35,278 nucleotides of DNA. Source: Micromonospora sp. MW-13. Its GTDB lineage: Bacteria; Actinomycetota; Actinomycetes; Mycobacteriales; Micromonosporaceae. Of this stretch, positions 8,612 to 16,120 are shown in pieces; position 1 is the first letter of the stretch, and each line of letters opens with the position of its first letter. The stretch lies in the NCBI RefSeq assembly GCF_003434305.1, contig NZ_QKKX01000037.1, positions 1 through 35,278 on the forward strand, read 5' to 3'. The notes beneath the pieces are model-generated. The model was not told the DNA's origin. It did no database searches and was given only the letters and a program-made list of their open reading frames with translations. Position numbers and translations under genes: made by a program.

Positions 8612-11004
8612 GGGTGCTGCGGGTACTGCGGGCGGCGCCGCTGCCGCTCGCGCTGGTCGCGCTGGTCGCGCTGACCGGGGTGGCGCTGGGCCGGGTGTAC
8701 GCTCCGGGCCTGCTGCCCCGGCTGGTGATCGGCGCGGCGGTGGGTTCGGTGCTGGTCAGCGTGGCCGCCCGGCGGCTGCCGTCCTGGCTGGTCGCCCCGC
8801 TGTCGGTGGCCGGCCTGGCCGGGTACGCGGCGTGGTCGCTGCGGGTGGCCGCCGACGCGGCCGGACTGCCCGGCTCGCTGGCCGAGGTGACGGCGGACGC
8901 GGCGCGCAACGGCATTCCCCGGCTGCTGACCGCGATGATCCCGGTCGAGCCGACCCCGGACACCGTGCTGGTGCCGCTGGTCGCGGCGTGGCTGGCCGGG
9001 CTGGCCGGCGCGGAGGTGGCGCTGCGGGCCGGCCGGGTGCTGCTGGGGTACCTCCCACCGGCGCTGCTCTACGCCGGGGCGCTGTACGTGGTCGGGCCGA
9101 ACGCGGACCCGGCGATCTGGCCGACGGTGGCGTTCGCGGCGGTCGCCGCGGTCGGGCTGGCCTTGCCGTCCCGGGGGCCGGGTCCGTCGGGTCCGGACCC
9201 GACCGTCGGTCTGGCCCCGGGGGTGCGGGCGGCGGTGCGGGTACGTCTCGCCGCCACCACCGCCGCCGGGCTGGTCGTGGTGGTGGGCCTGGCCGCCCTG
9301 CTCGGCCCGGTGGTGGCCGGGCGGGTCGACGACCGGCCGGTGGACCCGCGCCGGTACGTGGAGCCGCCGCAGGTGGAGTCGCTGGACGAGAATCCGCTGA
9401 TCCGCATCTCCGGCTGGGCGTTGAACCCGCGGCAGAAGCTGCTGGACGTGACGACGCGCCGCCCCGGTACCCCGGCCGGAGCCCCGGATCCGGCGCGCAC
9501 GCCGGCGGGGTCGACCGGCCCGGCGGACGGTGGCCGGCCGGACGCAGGTGCCTCGCCGGGCGAGAGCGCCGGGCCGGACAGCGGCGACGGGCCGGGCGAC
9601 GGTGACGGGGGCCGGTCGGAGCGGATCCGGCTCGCGGTGCTCAGCGACTACGACGGGGTGACCTGGCGGGTCGGGGCGACGTACCGCAACGCCGGGCGGA
9701 TCCTGCCGGCGACCGAGTCCGCCCCCGGGGCCACGGTGGAGACGGTCCGGCAGGAGATCACCGTGGCGGACCTGAGCGGGCGGCTGCTGCCCGCGGTGGC
9801 CACCCCGCGGGAGGTCAGCGGCGCCCGGGTCGCGTACGACCCGCAGACGGGGACGCTGATCCGGCCGGAGGGGCTGACGCCGGGGCTGCGGTACACGGTC
9901 ACCTCGGCGGCGGAGCGGCCGGACAACAACCTGCTCGCCACGGCGGACGTGCCGGCCGGGGACGAGGTGGCCCGGGTCCTGCGGGTGGCCGACGGGGTGC
10001 CCGACCCGGTGCGCCGGCTCGCCGCCCAGCTCGCCGAGGACAACGGCGCCCCGTACGCGCGGGCGGCAGCGATCGAGCAGTTCCTCGCCGAGCACTACCG
10101 GGTGGTGGCGGACGCGCCGAGCGGACACGCGTACCCGAATCTGAACTTCTTCCTGTTCGGGCCGCGCAACGGCGGTGGCCAACGCGGCACGTCGGAGCAG
10201 TTCGCGGCGGCGTTCGCGGTGCTGGGCCGGCTGGTCGGCCTGCCCACCCGGGTGGTGGTCGGGTTCTCCTCCGGCGGGGACGGGCCGGTGCGCGCGGCGG
10301 ACGCGTTCGCCTGGCCGGAGGTGCTCTTCTCCGGCCTGGGCTGGGTGCCGTTCGACCCGCTGCCCCGGCCCGACGACGAGCCGCGCCCGGTGGAGGAGGA
10401 CTTCCGGCCGACGCCGGAGGACCCGCCGCCGTCGGAGGTGCCCGAACCGACCCTGGAGCCGACGGAGACCCCGCCGGCGCAGGCCGGGCCGGCCCGGCCG
10501 GTCGACTCCGGTGGCGTGTCGACGCCGGTGTTGGTCGGCGGCGGGGCCGGCGGTCTGCTGCTCGTCGTCGGGGCGGCGCTGGCGGTGCTGGTGGCGTTGC
10601 GCCGGGCGCGGTCCCGGGCCCGGCTGTCCACGGGCGACCCCGGCCGGCGGATCGCCGGCGCCTGGCGGGAGCTGACGGACGCGCTGCGGCTGGCCGGCCG
10701 GCCGGTGGGCGGGGACCTCGCCGCCACGGAGGTCGCCGAGCGGGCCCGGGCCGCCCTGGCCGAGGCCCGCGCCGGCCGCACCGGGGCCGGCACCGACCCG
10801 GTCCCCGCGCCGGTGCCCGCCGTCGACGAGCTGGCCGGCCTGCTCAACCAGGTCGCCTTCGCCCCGGGCAGCGCCAGCGAGGCACAGGCCGATTTGGCGG
10901 CGGCCCTGGCGACGGACTACGTCACGGCGCTACGCGCCGCCCGCCCCCGATGGCGCCGCCTCCTCTGGTCAGTCCACCCAGGCCCCCTCCACTGGCCCAC
11001 CTAA
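8605..11004 (+). CDS. Transglutaminase-like (TgpA type) membrane protein with altered catalytic triad
   Basis: 799 aa from GTG 8605 (GTG 8608 equally possible), overlapping the DUF58 stop. The N-terminal half has six or so TM helices (DUF3488/TgpA_N type, residues about 10-250). An extracellular region with a disordered Pro/Gly/Asp insert near 295-335 follows. The transglutaminase core comes next, from RAAAIEQFLAEHYR to GLPTRVVVGFSSG and then GLGWVPFDPLP. A further TM lies around 635-660, and a C-terminal DUF4129-like cytoplasmic tail ends the protein. In the active family the core reads G-x-C-E, then H-A-W, then D-P. Here it reads G-T-S530-E, F568-A-W and D584-P. The catalytic Cys and His are therefore both replaced and only the Asp is kept. 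This points to a structural or binding role rather than peptidase or transglutaminase activity. It is the last gene of the operon, followed by a strong palindrome. Confidence 0.88.
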   Translation: MVRVLRVLRAAPLPLALVALVALTGVALGRVYAPGLLPRLVIGAAVGSVLVSVAARRLPSWLVAPLSVAGLAGYAAWSLRVAADAAGLPGSLAEVTADAARNGIPRLLTAMIPVEPTPDTVLVPLVAAWLAGLAGAEVALRAGRVLLGYLPPALLYAGALYVVGPNADPAIWPTVAFAAVAAVGLALPSRGPGPSGPDPTVGLAPGVRAAVRVRLAATTAAGLVVVVGLAALLGPVVAGRVDDRPVDPRRYVEPPQVESLDENPLIRISGWALNPRQKLLDVTTRRPGTPAGAPDPARTPAGSTGPADGGRPDAGASPGESAGPDSGDGPGDGDGGRSERIRLAVLSDYDGVTWRVGATYRNAGRILPATESAPGATVETVRQEITVADLSGRLLPAVATPREVSGARVAYDPQTGTLIRPEGLTPGLRYTVTSAAERPDNNLLATADVPAGDEVARVLRVADGVPDPVRRLAAQLAEDNGAPYARAAAIEQFLAEHYRVVADAPSGHAYPNLNFFLFGPRNGGGQRGTSEQFAAAFAVLGRLVGLPTRVVVGFSSGGDGPVRAADAFAWPEVLFSGLGWVPFDPLPRPDDEPRPVEEDFRPTPEDPPPSEVPEPTLEPTETPPAQAGPARPVDSGGVSTPVLVGGGAGGLLLVVGAALAVLVALRRARSRARLSTGDPGRRIAGAWRELTDALRLAGRPVGGDLAATEVAERARAALAEARAGRTGAGTDPVPAPVPAVDELAGLLNQVAFAPGSASEAQADLAAALATDYVTALRAARPRWRRLLWSVHPGPLHWPT

Positions 11005-11036
11005 TCCCACCCCCACGCCCCCACCCCACCCGCCGC

Positions 11037-11097
11037 GTTGATCAAGAGGTTTGCGTCGGGGATCGGGCGCACCGGTGACGCAAACCTCTTGATCAAC
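11037..11097. terminator. 21-bp perfect inverted repeat, bidirectional terminator or dispersed palindrome
   Basis: Arms 11037-11057 (gttgatcaagaggtt...) and 11077-11097 are perfect reverse complements with a 19-nt loop. The element lies between the convergent transglutaminase-like and SDR genes, so it could end both transcripts. It is flanked on the left by a C-rich tract (about 11005-11030) and on the right by a G-rich tract (11113-11147), which could pair as outer arms or form a G-quadruplex. No U-tract follows on either strand. Confidence 0.7.
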
Positions 11098-11138
11098 CGG
11101 GGTCAGCCGGCCGGGGGTGGGGCCGGGTGGGGTGGGGG

Positions 11139-11930
11139 TCAGGGGTGGAGGCGGCGGATCAGTTTGCGGAGGCCGGCCTGCCAGCCGTCGGGGTCCTCGG
11201 CACGGCGGCGGGCGTAGTTCGCGACCTCGGGGTGGGGCAGGATGAGGAACCGCTCCTCGGCCAGGCCGGCGATCACCGCGTCGGCCACCCGGTCGGGGTG
11301 CAGCACCGCGCCGGAGGCGGCGATCACCCGTGCCCCGAGGTGACCGGCGGCCAGTCCCTCGGCGAGCATCGGGGTGTCCACCCCCTGCGGGCACAGCGCG
11401 CTGACCCGGACGCCCTGGTCCCGGTAGGTGATCGCGAGCCACTCGGCCAGCCCGACCGCCGCGTGTTTCGTGGCGGTGTACGGGGCGTCGCCGACGGCGG
11501 TGAGCAGCCCGGCGGCCGAGCAGGTGTGCAGCAGGTACCCCTGGCCCCGGGCCAGCATGCCGGGCAGCACGGCCCGCGTCGAGTGCACGTGGGCGAGCAC
11601 GTTGACCCGCCAGGCCCGCTCCCAGTCGGCGGCGGCGGCGTCCAGCCCCGCCTCGGTGGCGACCCCGGCGTTGGCGCAGAACAGGTCGATCCGGCCGTAC
11701 CGTCGCTCGGTGTCGGCCACCAGGGCGCGGACCTGCTCCTCGGCGGTGACGTCGAGCTGCACGGCGTGGGCGACCGGGCCGACGTCCTCGGCGACGGCGC
11801 GGGCCCCGGCGGCGTCGAGGTCGGCCACCACGACGGCCGCCGCCCCCTCGGCGGCGAACCGGCGGGCGAGGGCGGCGCCGATGCCGCCGGCCCCGCCGGT
11901 GATCACCGCCACCCGGTCGGTGAGGTTCAT
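11139..11930 (-). CDS. Short-chain dehydrogenase/reductase (SDR)
   Basis: 263 aa, start ATG 11930 with GGAGGGAG about 7 nt upstream. Classical SDR motifs are all visible: cofactor loop TGGAGGIG (residues 10-17), an acidic residue after beta-2 (VADLD) suggesting NAD preference, CANAG, the catalytic Ser in CSAAG, and YTATK holding the catalytic Tyr and Lys. The frame remains open far upstream (to 13571), but that is high-GC shadow; the family begins at this ATG. It is the second gene of a two-gene operon, 32 nt after the LLM oxidoreductase. The substrate is unknown. Confidence 0.93.
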   Translation of the reverse strand: MNLTDRVAVITGGAGGIGAALARRFAAEGAAAVVVADLDAAGARAVAEDVGPVAHAVQLDVTAEEQVRALVADTERRYGRIDLFCANAGVATEAGLDAAAADWERAWRVNVLAHVHSTRAVLPGMLARGQGYLLHTCSAAGLLTAVGDAPYTATKHAAVGLAEWLAITYRDQGVRVSALCPQGVDTPMLAEGLAAGHLGARVIAASGAVLHPDRVADAVIAGLAEERFLILPHPEVANYARRRAEDPDGWQAGLRKLIRRLHP

Positions 11931-11962
11931 GTCGGCTCCCTCCGTGGGCCCGGCTGGGCGGG

Positions 11963-12934
11963 TCAGGCCGGTCCCAGCCGGGCAATGAGGTCGGCCGGGT
12001 CGCCGGCCGGTTCCGGGGTCGGCAGCAGGGCCAGCACCGGTACGTCCACCCCGGCGTCGGCGTAGCGGCGCACCTGGTCGCGGCAGTGCTCGGGCGAGCC
12101 GTGCAGCACCAGCGTGTCGACCACCTCGTCGGGCACGGCGGCGCTCGCGCCGCGCCGGTCCCCCGCCGCCCAGGCCCGCCACATCGGCCCGAGCGTCTCC
12201 GCCCGGCCCAGCCACCGGTGGAACTCCGCGTACGCGGGCACGGTGAGGTAGCTGGTGATCAGCCGGCGGCCGAGGGCGCGGGCGTGTGTGACGTCTTCGG
12301 TGGGGCAGACGAAGATCCGGGCCACCACCTCGAACCCGTCCCGCCGCTGCCCCAACGCGCCGAGGGCGGTCGGCACGTCGTCGGCGGCGAGCCAGTTGAG
12401 GATCACCCCGTCGGCCTCGGCGCCGGCCAGCCGCAGCATTCCCGGACGCAGGGCGGCCAGCAGCAGCGGCGGCGGCACGGCCGGCGGCCGTTCCAGGGTG
12501 AACCGGCGCACCGCGAAGGTGTCGAACGCGCCGTCGACGGTCTGCCCGGCCAGGGCCGCCCGGACGAAGCGCAGCACGTCCCGGGTGCGCTTGAAGGGCT
12601 CGTCGAAGGGCACCGCGTTCCAGTCCCGCACCAGCACCGGCGAGGACGCGCCGATGCCCAGCGCGAACCGGCCGGGGGCGGCCTCGGCGAGCGCCGCAGC
12701 GTGCATCGCGAGCAGGCCCGGCCCCCGGGTGAAGGCCGGGGCGATGGCGGTGCCGAGGCGCAGCTCGGGCTGCCACGCGGCGGCCAGCGCCAACGGGGTG
12801 AACGCGTCGGCCCCGGCCACCTCGGACGACCAGAGGTCGGTGAACCCCGCCCCGTGCAGGGCCCCGTAGACAGCCGCGTGGTCGACCAGCGGAATGCCGC
12901 CGAGCGGCACGGTCATACCCCATCGGTTCGTCAC
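11963..12934 (-). CDS. LLM-class F420-dependent oxidoreductase
   Basis: 323 aa from GTG 12934, with GGGAGGA 7 nt upstream. The TIM-barrel luciferase-like pattern is clear: RWGMTVPLGGIPLVDHAAVYG at the start, then FTDLWSSEVAGADAFTPLA, LRLGTAIAPAFTRGPGLLAMHAAAL, GRFALGIGASSPVLVRDWN and RDVLRFVRAAL. Actinobacterial members use reduced F420 to reduce or oxidise small organic substrates. It probably shares a transcript with the downstream SDR; the pair may act in one small-molecule redox pathway, but nothing nearby names it. Confidence 0.92.
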   Translation of the reverse strand: MTNRWGMTVPLGGIPLVDHAAVYGALHGAGFTDLWSSEVAGADAFTPLALAAAWQPELRLGTAIAPAFTRGPGLLAMHAAALAEAAPGRFALGIGASSPVLVRDWNAVPFDEPFKRTRDVLRFVRAALAGQTVDGAFDTFAVRRFTLERPPAVPPPLLLAALRPGMLRLAGAEADGVILNWLAADDVPTALGALGQRRDGFEVVARIFVCPTEDVTHARALGRRLITSYLTVPAYAEFHRWLGRAETLGPMWRAWAAGDRRGASAAVPDEVVDTLVLHGSPEHCRDQVRRYADAGVDVPVLALLPTPEPAGDPADLIARLGPA

Positions 12935-13131
12935 CGGTCGATCCTCCCGCTGCCCGGGCCTTCCGGCAAGGCGCCGCCGGGCCGCGCCGCGCCCGCCCGC
13001 GGCGGGCCACGACTGCCAGTTGGGCGACCGGCGCGGACGACAGCGGCACCGGCCACCAGCGGCACGGGCAGCAGCAACACGGGCAGCAGCGCCACGGGCC
13101 CGGCGGTCCGGGGCGACAGCGGCGCCGGGCC

Positions 13132-13187
13132 CGGGCGACGCGCGGCGCGGCCCGGCGGTACGGGCGACGCGCGGCGCGGCCCGGCGG
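13132..13187. repeat. Two tandem 27-bp copies, 29-bp period
   Basis: cgggcgacgcgcggcgcggc plus seven further bases is present at 13132-13158 and again, identical, at 13161-13187, separated by ta. Looser repeats of cacgggcagcagc type lie just upstream (13060-13100). The repeats lie in the gap between the divergent LLM oxidoreductase and DUF1028 genes, directly upstream of the DUF1028 -10 element. Confidence 0.85.
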
Positions 13188-13190
13188 CGC

Positions 13191-13196
13191 TAACCT
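13191..13196 (+). promoter_or_regulatory. -10 element placing the DUF1028 start codon at +1 (leaderless)
   Basis: TAACCT matches TAnnnT and ends 6 nt before the GTG at 13203. No Shine-Dalgarno is present. This spacing is the usual sign of leaderless transcripts in Actinobacteria. No -35 is recognisable. Confidence 0.55.
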
Positions 13197-13202
13197 CCTC
13201 GG

Positions 13203-14048
13203 GTGACCTTCTCGATCGTGGGCCGCTCCGCCGACGGCCGGCAGCATGGTGTCGCCGTGGCCAGCAAGTTCCTCGCCGCCGGGGCGCTGGTGCCGGCCGC
13301 CGCGGCGGAGGTCGGCGCGCTGGCCACCCAGGCGCATCTCAACCTCGCCTACCGGGAGCAGGGGTTGGCGCTGCTGCGCACCGGGGTGGCCGCCGCCGAC
13401 GTGGTCGCCGGGCTGGTGGCCGCCGACCCGGGTCGCGACGACCGTCAGCTCGGCGTGGTCGGGGCGAGCGGCGACGGGGCGACCTGGACCGGCCCGGGGT
13501 GCCACGGCTGGGCCGGCGGTCAGGCCGGGGACGGCTGGGCGGCCCAGGGCAACATCCTGGCCGGGCCGCACGTCATCGACGCCGTCCGGGACGCCTGGCT
13601 GGCCGGGGTGGCGCTGCCGCTGCCGGCCCGGCTGCTCGCCGCGCTACGCGCCGGCGACGAGGCCGGGGGCGACCGGCGGGGCCGGCAGAGCGCCGGCCTG
13701 TTCGTGGTCGAGCGGCGCGGCGGGTACGCGGGCACCGGCGACAGCCTGGTCGACCTGCGGGTCGACGACCATCCCGATCCGGTGGCGGAGCTGGGTCGGC
13801 TGCTCGACGCGCACACGCTGCTGTTCGGCAGGCCGGACCCGGCGACCTTGCTCGACCTGGCCGGCCCGCTGGCCGGGGAGGTCGCCGCGCTGCTGGCCGG
13901 CGCCGGGTATCCGGTCGGGGCGGCCGGGGTGTACGACGCGCTGGACTCCTGGGCGGGCGTGGAGAACCTGGAGCAACGCCTGGTTCCCGGCCGGATCGAC
14001 CCGATCGTCCTGGCGCACCTGCGCCGCACCGCCCCCGACAGGGCCTGA
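13203..14048 (+). CDS. DUF1028 family protein
   Basis: 281 aa from GTG 13203. It begins MTFSIVGRS and continues with GVAVASKFLAAGALVPAA, GALATQAHLNLAYREQGL, GNILAGPHVIDAV and a C-terminal half with LVDLRVDDHPDPVAELGRLL, all typical of DUF1028. The family is related to Ntn-hydrolases. The Thr right after the initiator is a plausible nucleophile after Met removal, but activity is not established. No signal peptide is seen, so it is probably cytoplasmic. It diverges from the LLM-SDR operon and converges on the MDMPI gene. The GTG lies 6 nt after a TAnnnT element. Confidence 0.9.
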   Translation: MTFSIVGRSADGRQHGVAVASKFLAAGALVPAAAAEVGALATQAHLNLAYREQGLALLRTGVAAADVVAGLVAADPGRDDRQLGVVGASGDGATWTGPGCHGWAGGQAGDGWAAQGNILAGPHVIDAVRDAWLAGVALPLPARLLAALRAGDEAGGDRRGRQSAGLFVVERRGGYAGTGDSLVDLRVDDHPDPVAELGRLLDAHTLLFGRPDPATLLDLAGPLAGEVAALLAGAGYPVGAAGVYDALDSWAGVENLEQRLVPGRIDPIVLAHLRRTAPDRA

Positions 14049-14148
14049 CCGGAGCCCGGCGATCCCACCGCCCGAGCCGAGTCGGACCAAGCCGAACCGG
14101 CGCGGGGCGGAGCGGGCGGGCCGGGGCGGGGCGGGCCGGGCTGGGCGG

Positions 14149-14820
14149 TCAACCACCGAAGGAGAGCCAGCGCACCCCGGCGGCGGTGAGCACGGCCCGT
14201 TCCCGGCCGGTGAGCGGCACCCGGCCGGTGGCCCTGCTCACCAGCGCGAGCCGGTCCCAGCCCAGCTCCGCCGGGACGTCCCGGCCACCGGTCAGCAGCG
14301 CCGCGACGACCTCGGCGGCGTCCGGGGTCAGCCACGGCGCGCGGCCCAGGGCGGCGGCCAGGTCGAGGCCGTGCACGCCGACCTCCACCACCCGGGTGAG
14401 CAGGAACTCGGACAGGGCCATGGCGTCGCCGTGCCGGGTGCGGACCACCCGGCCGGGCGGCTGGCGGCCCACCGCGTCGTCGGCCGCCTGCCAGGCGCGG
14501 TCGAACTCGGCCGCGACCGCCGCCGGGTCGGGCAGCTCGCGGGCCTCCCGGCGGGCGCTGTCGATCCGCGCCCGGTCGACTTCGGGGGTGAACTTCGCCG
14601 CGCCGAAGTAGCCGGCGGCGTCCACCTCGGCCCGGCCGGGTGTCGGCGCGGAGAGCATGCCGGCGAGGCGGCCGACGCCGGTGGAGACGTGGGCGACCAG
14701 CTCCCGTACCCGCCAGGGCGGGCAGCCGGTGGGCCGATCCAGATCGGCGGGGCCGAGGCCGCGCAGGACCCCGCCCAGCGTGGCGCACTCGTCGTGGAAC
14801 GCCGCCCGTACCGCTCGCAT
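14149..14820 (-). CDS. Maleylpyruvate isomerase-family (MDMPI/DinB-like) protein
   Basis: 223 aa, ATG 14820 with GGGGAGG close upstream. The pattern is typical of mycothiol-dependent maleylpyruvate isomerase N-terminal domains: LGPADLDRPTGCPPWRVRELVAHVSTG near the N terminus (His in the metal-binding position), an internal FDRAWQAADDA helix and TRVVEVGVHGLDLAAALG with the second His/Asp group. The family is a DinB-type four-helix bundle that binds a divalent metal and may use mycothiol. It follows the LacI gene by 48 nt on the same strand and could share its transcript. A role in the DUF4127 locus is not shown. Confidence 0.85.
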   Translation of the reverse strand: MRAVRAAFHDECATLGGVLRGLGPADLDRPTGCPPWRVRELVAHVSTGVGRLAGMLSAPTPGRAEVDAAGYFGAAKFTPEVDRARIDSARREARELPDPAAVAAEFDRAWQAADDAVGRQPPGRVVRTRHGDAMALSEFLLTRVVEVGVHGLDLAAALGRAPWLTPDAAEVVAALLTGGRDVPAELGWDRLALVSRATGRVPLTGRERAVLTAAGVRWLSFGG

Positions 14821-14868
14821 GGGCCTCCCCGTCGTAGGTGAAGCCTCCAGTTTCGCAAACTCCGCTGG

Positions 14869-15939
14869 TCAGTTGCGGCCGGTTGCCGGGCCCCGGGCAC
14901 CGAGGGTCTCACCCTCGACCAGTTCGCAGGGGAGCAGCCGTTGGTGGTCGCTGGTCCGGCCGTGCAGGATGTCGTCGAGCACTTCGATGGCCTGCCAGCC
15001 CATGTCCTCGCGGGGGATGCGGAAGCCGGTGAAGTCGAGGTCGGTCTCGGCCTGTTCGGTGGGATCGCCGAGCGCCAACAGGGACAGGTCACCGGGCACG
15101 GACAGGCCCCGGGCCCGCGCCGCCTCGGCCATCGCCACCGCCTCGACCAGTTCCTCGCAGAAGACGGCGGTGACCCGGGCCGAGCACAGTGCGTCGAGCA
15201 GTTCCGCCCGGGTCCGTCCGTCGGCCGGTTCGTGCCGACCGTCGACTCCGGTCTCCCGGACCGCAGCGGTGAAGCCGGCCAGTCGGTCGATGGCGGACTC
15301 GGGGCCGGCACCGGCGCCGACGTACGCCATCACCCGGTGCCCGAGGTCGACGGCGCGGCGGACGAGGGCGGCGGTGGCCTGGGCGTAGTCCGCACCGACA
15401 TGTGGCACCGGACCGCCCTTGCCGGAGGGTAGATAGGCGTCGTCGCGTCGACCGACAGACACGAAGGGCATGTCCTCGGCGACCATCCGGGCCAACTCGT
15501 CGCGGGGAATCTCCCGACCGAGCAGAACACACCCGTCGGCGAGCCGGATGCGGTTGTTGTCGTGGAAGATCCGCCGGCTGCCGCCACTCACGGGGGCGCT
15601 AGTGAACAGCAACAGGTCGCACCCGATGCTCTCCGCGCACGCCTCGATGCCGGACAGGAACGGGTGGTAGAAGTTCACGCTGGTGCTCGGGAACACCGAC
15701 TCGTAGGTGAACACGCCCAGGATCTGGTTGTGCTGCTGGAGCAGCCGCCGGGCGAGCGGGTCGGCGACGTAACCTGTCTCGCGGATGACGCGCAGCACTC
15801 GCTCCCGGGTCTCCGGGGCGATCCGCCAGGCCGCCTCACAACGGCCGTTGAGCACAAGGGACACCGTCGTCTGGCTCACCCCGGCCATCCGGGCGATCTC
15901 ATTCTGCGTCAGCCTGCCCCGCCCTACGGACACGGACAC
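14869..15939 (-). CDS. LacI-family transcriptional regulator of the divergent DUF4127 locus
   Basis: 356 aa from GTG 15939, with GGAAGG 7 nt upstream. The helix-turn-helix and hinge lie at residues 10-60 (LTQNEIARMAGVSQTTVSLV, then NGR, then PETRERVLRVIRETGYVADP). A periplasmic-binding-protein-like effector domain follows (LGVFTYESVFPSTSVNFYHP to DFTGFRIPREDMGWQAIEVL), ending with LPCELVEGETLG. This is the full length of the family and implies a sugar or sugar-derived ligand. It is divergent from the DUF4127 operon and separated from it by 181 nt holding two opposed promoters and a near-palindrome. Local repression of that operon and of itself is therefore likely. The ligand is unknown. Confidence 0.93.
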   Translation of the reverse strand: MSVSVGRGRLTQNEIARMAGVSQTTVSLVLNGRCEAAWRIAPETRERVLRVIRETGYVADPLARRLLQQHNQILGVFTYESVFPSTSVNFYHPFLSGIEACAESIGCDLLLFTSAPVSGGSRRIFHDNNRIRLADGCVLLGREIPRDELARMVAEDMPFVSVGRRDDAYLPSGKGGPVPHVGADYAQATAALVRRAVDLGHRVMAYVGAGAGPESAIDRLAGFTAAVRETGVDGRHEPADGRTRAELLDALCSARVTAVFCEELVEAVAMAEAARARGLSVPGDLSLLALGDPTEQAETDLDFTGFRIPREDMGWQAIEVLDDILHGRTSDHQRLLPCELVEGETLGARGPATGRN

Positions 15940-15985
15940 CGGCCACCTTCCGAGGTGTAGGTATTGCCGACTGTTGTTGCGGAGG

Positions 15986-16015
15986 ATGCTGCCCGGCCCG
16001 CGGAGCCAGTGTCAA
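15986..16015 (-). promoter_or_regulatory. Promoter of the LacI-family regulator gene
   Basis: On the minus strand a perfect -35 TTGACA (16015-16010) is followed after 18 nt by CAGCAT (15991-15986), which matches TAGGAT at four of six positions. It would start transcription near 15979, about 40 nt before the GTG. Confidence 0.6.
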
Positions 16016-16030
16016 GGGTGGACAGACGCA

Positions 16031-16044
16031 GTAATACGAATTAC
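16031..16044. promoter_or_regulatory. Candidate operator for the LacI-family regulator
   Basis: GTAATACGAATTAC is a near-palindrome (GTAAT arms around ACGA) with a central CG, the shape typical of LacI-family sites. It is strikingly AT-rich for this DNA and lies between the two divergent promoters, 15 nt from each -35. Binding is inferred from position and shape only. Confidence 0.5.
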
Positions 16045-16058
16045 GGGCTCCGGCGCTC

Positions 16059-16088
16059 TTGACCCGGGGTTCCTGTTGATCCAAGACT
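16059..16088 (+). promoter_or_regulatory. Candidate promoter of the DUF4127 operon
   Basis: TTGACC (16059-16064) is a good -35. After 18 nt AAGACT (16083-16088) is a partial -10. It would start transcription near 16095, upstream of the AAGGAG site at 16110-16115. Confidence 0.45.
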
Positions 16089-16120
16089 CAGCGCACCGCC
16101 CGGCAACGCAAGGAGCCGAA

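Noticed and set aside
11931..13571. In-frame upstream extension of the SDR gene
   Set aside because: It runs antisense-free but out of frame through the LLM oxidoreductase gene. The SDR family starts at ATG 11930, which has a ribosome binding site.
14049..14148. G-rich gap between DUF1028 and MDMPI genes as a regulatory structure
   Set aside because: It is simply gggcggggc-type low complexity; no stable inverted repeat or start signal was found.
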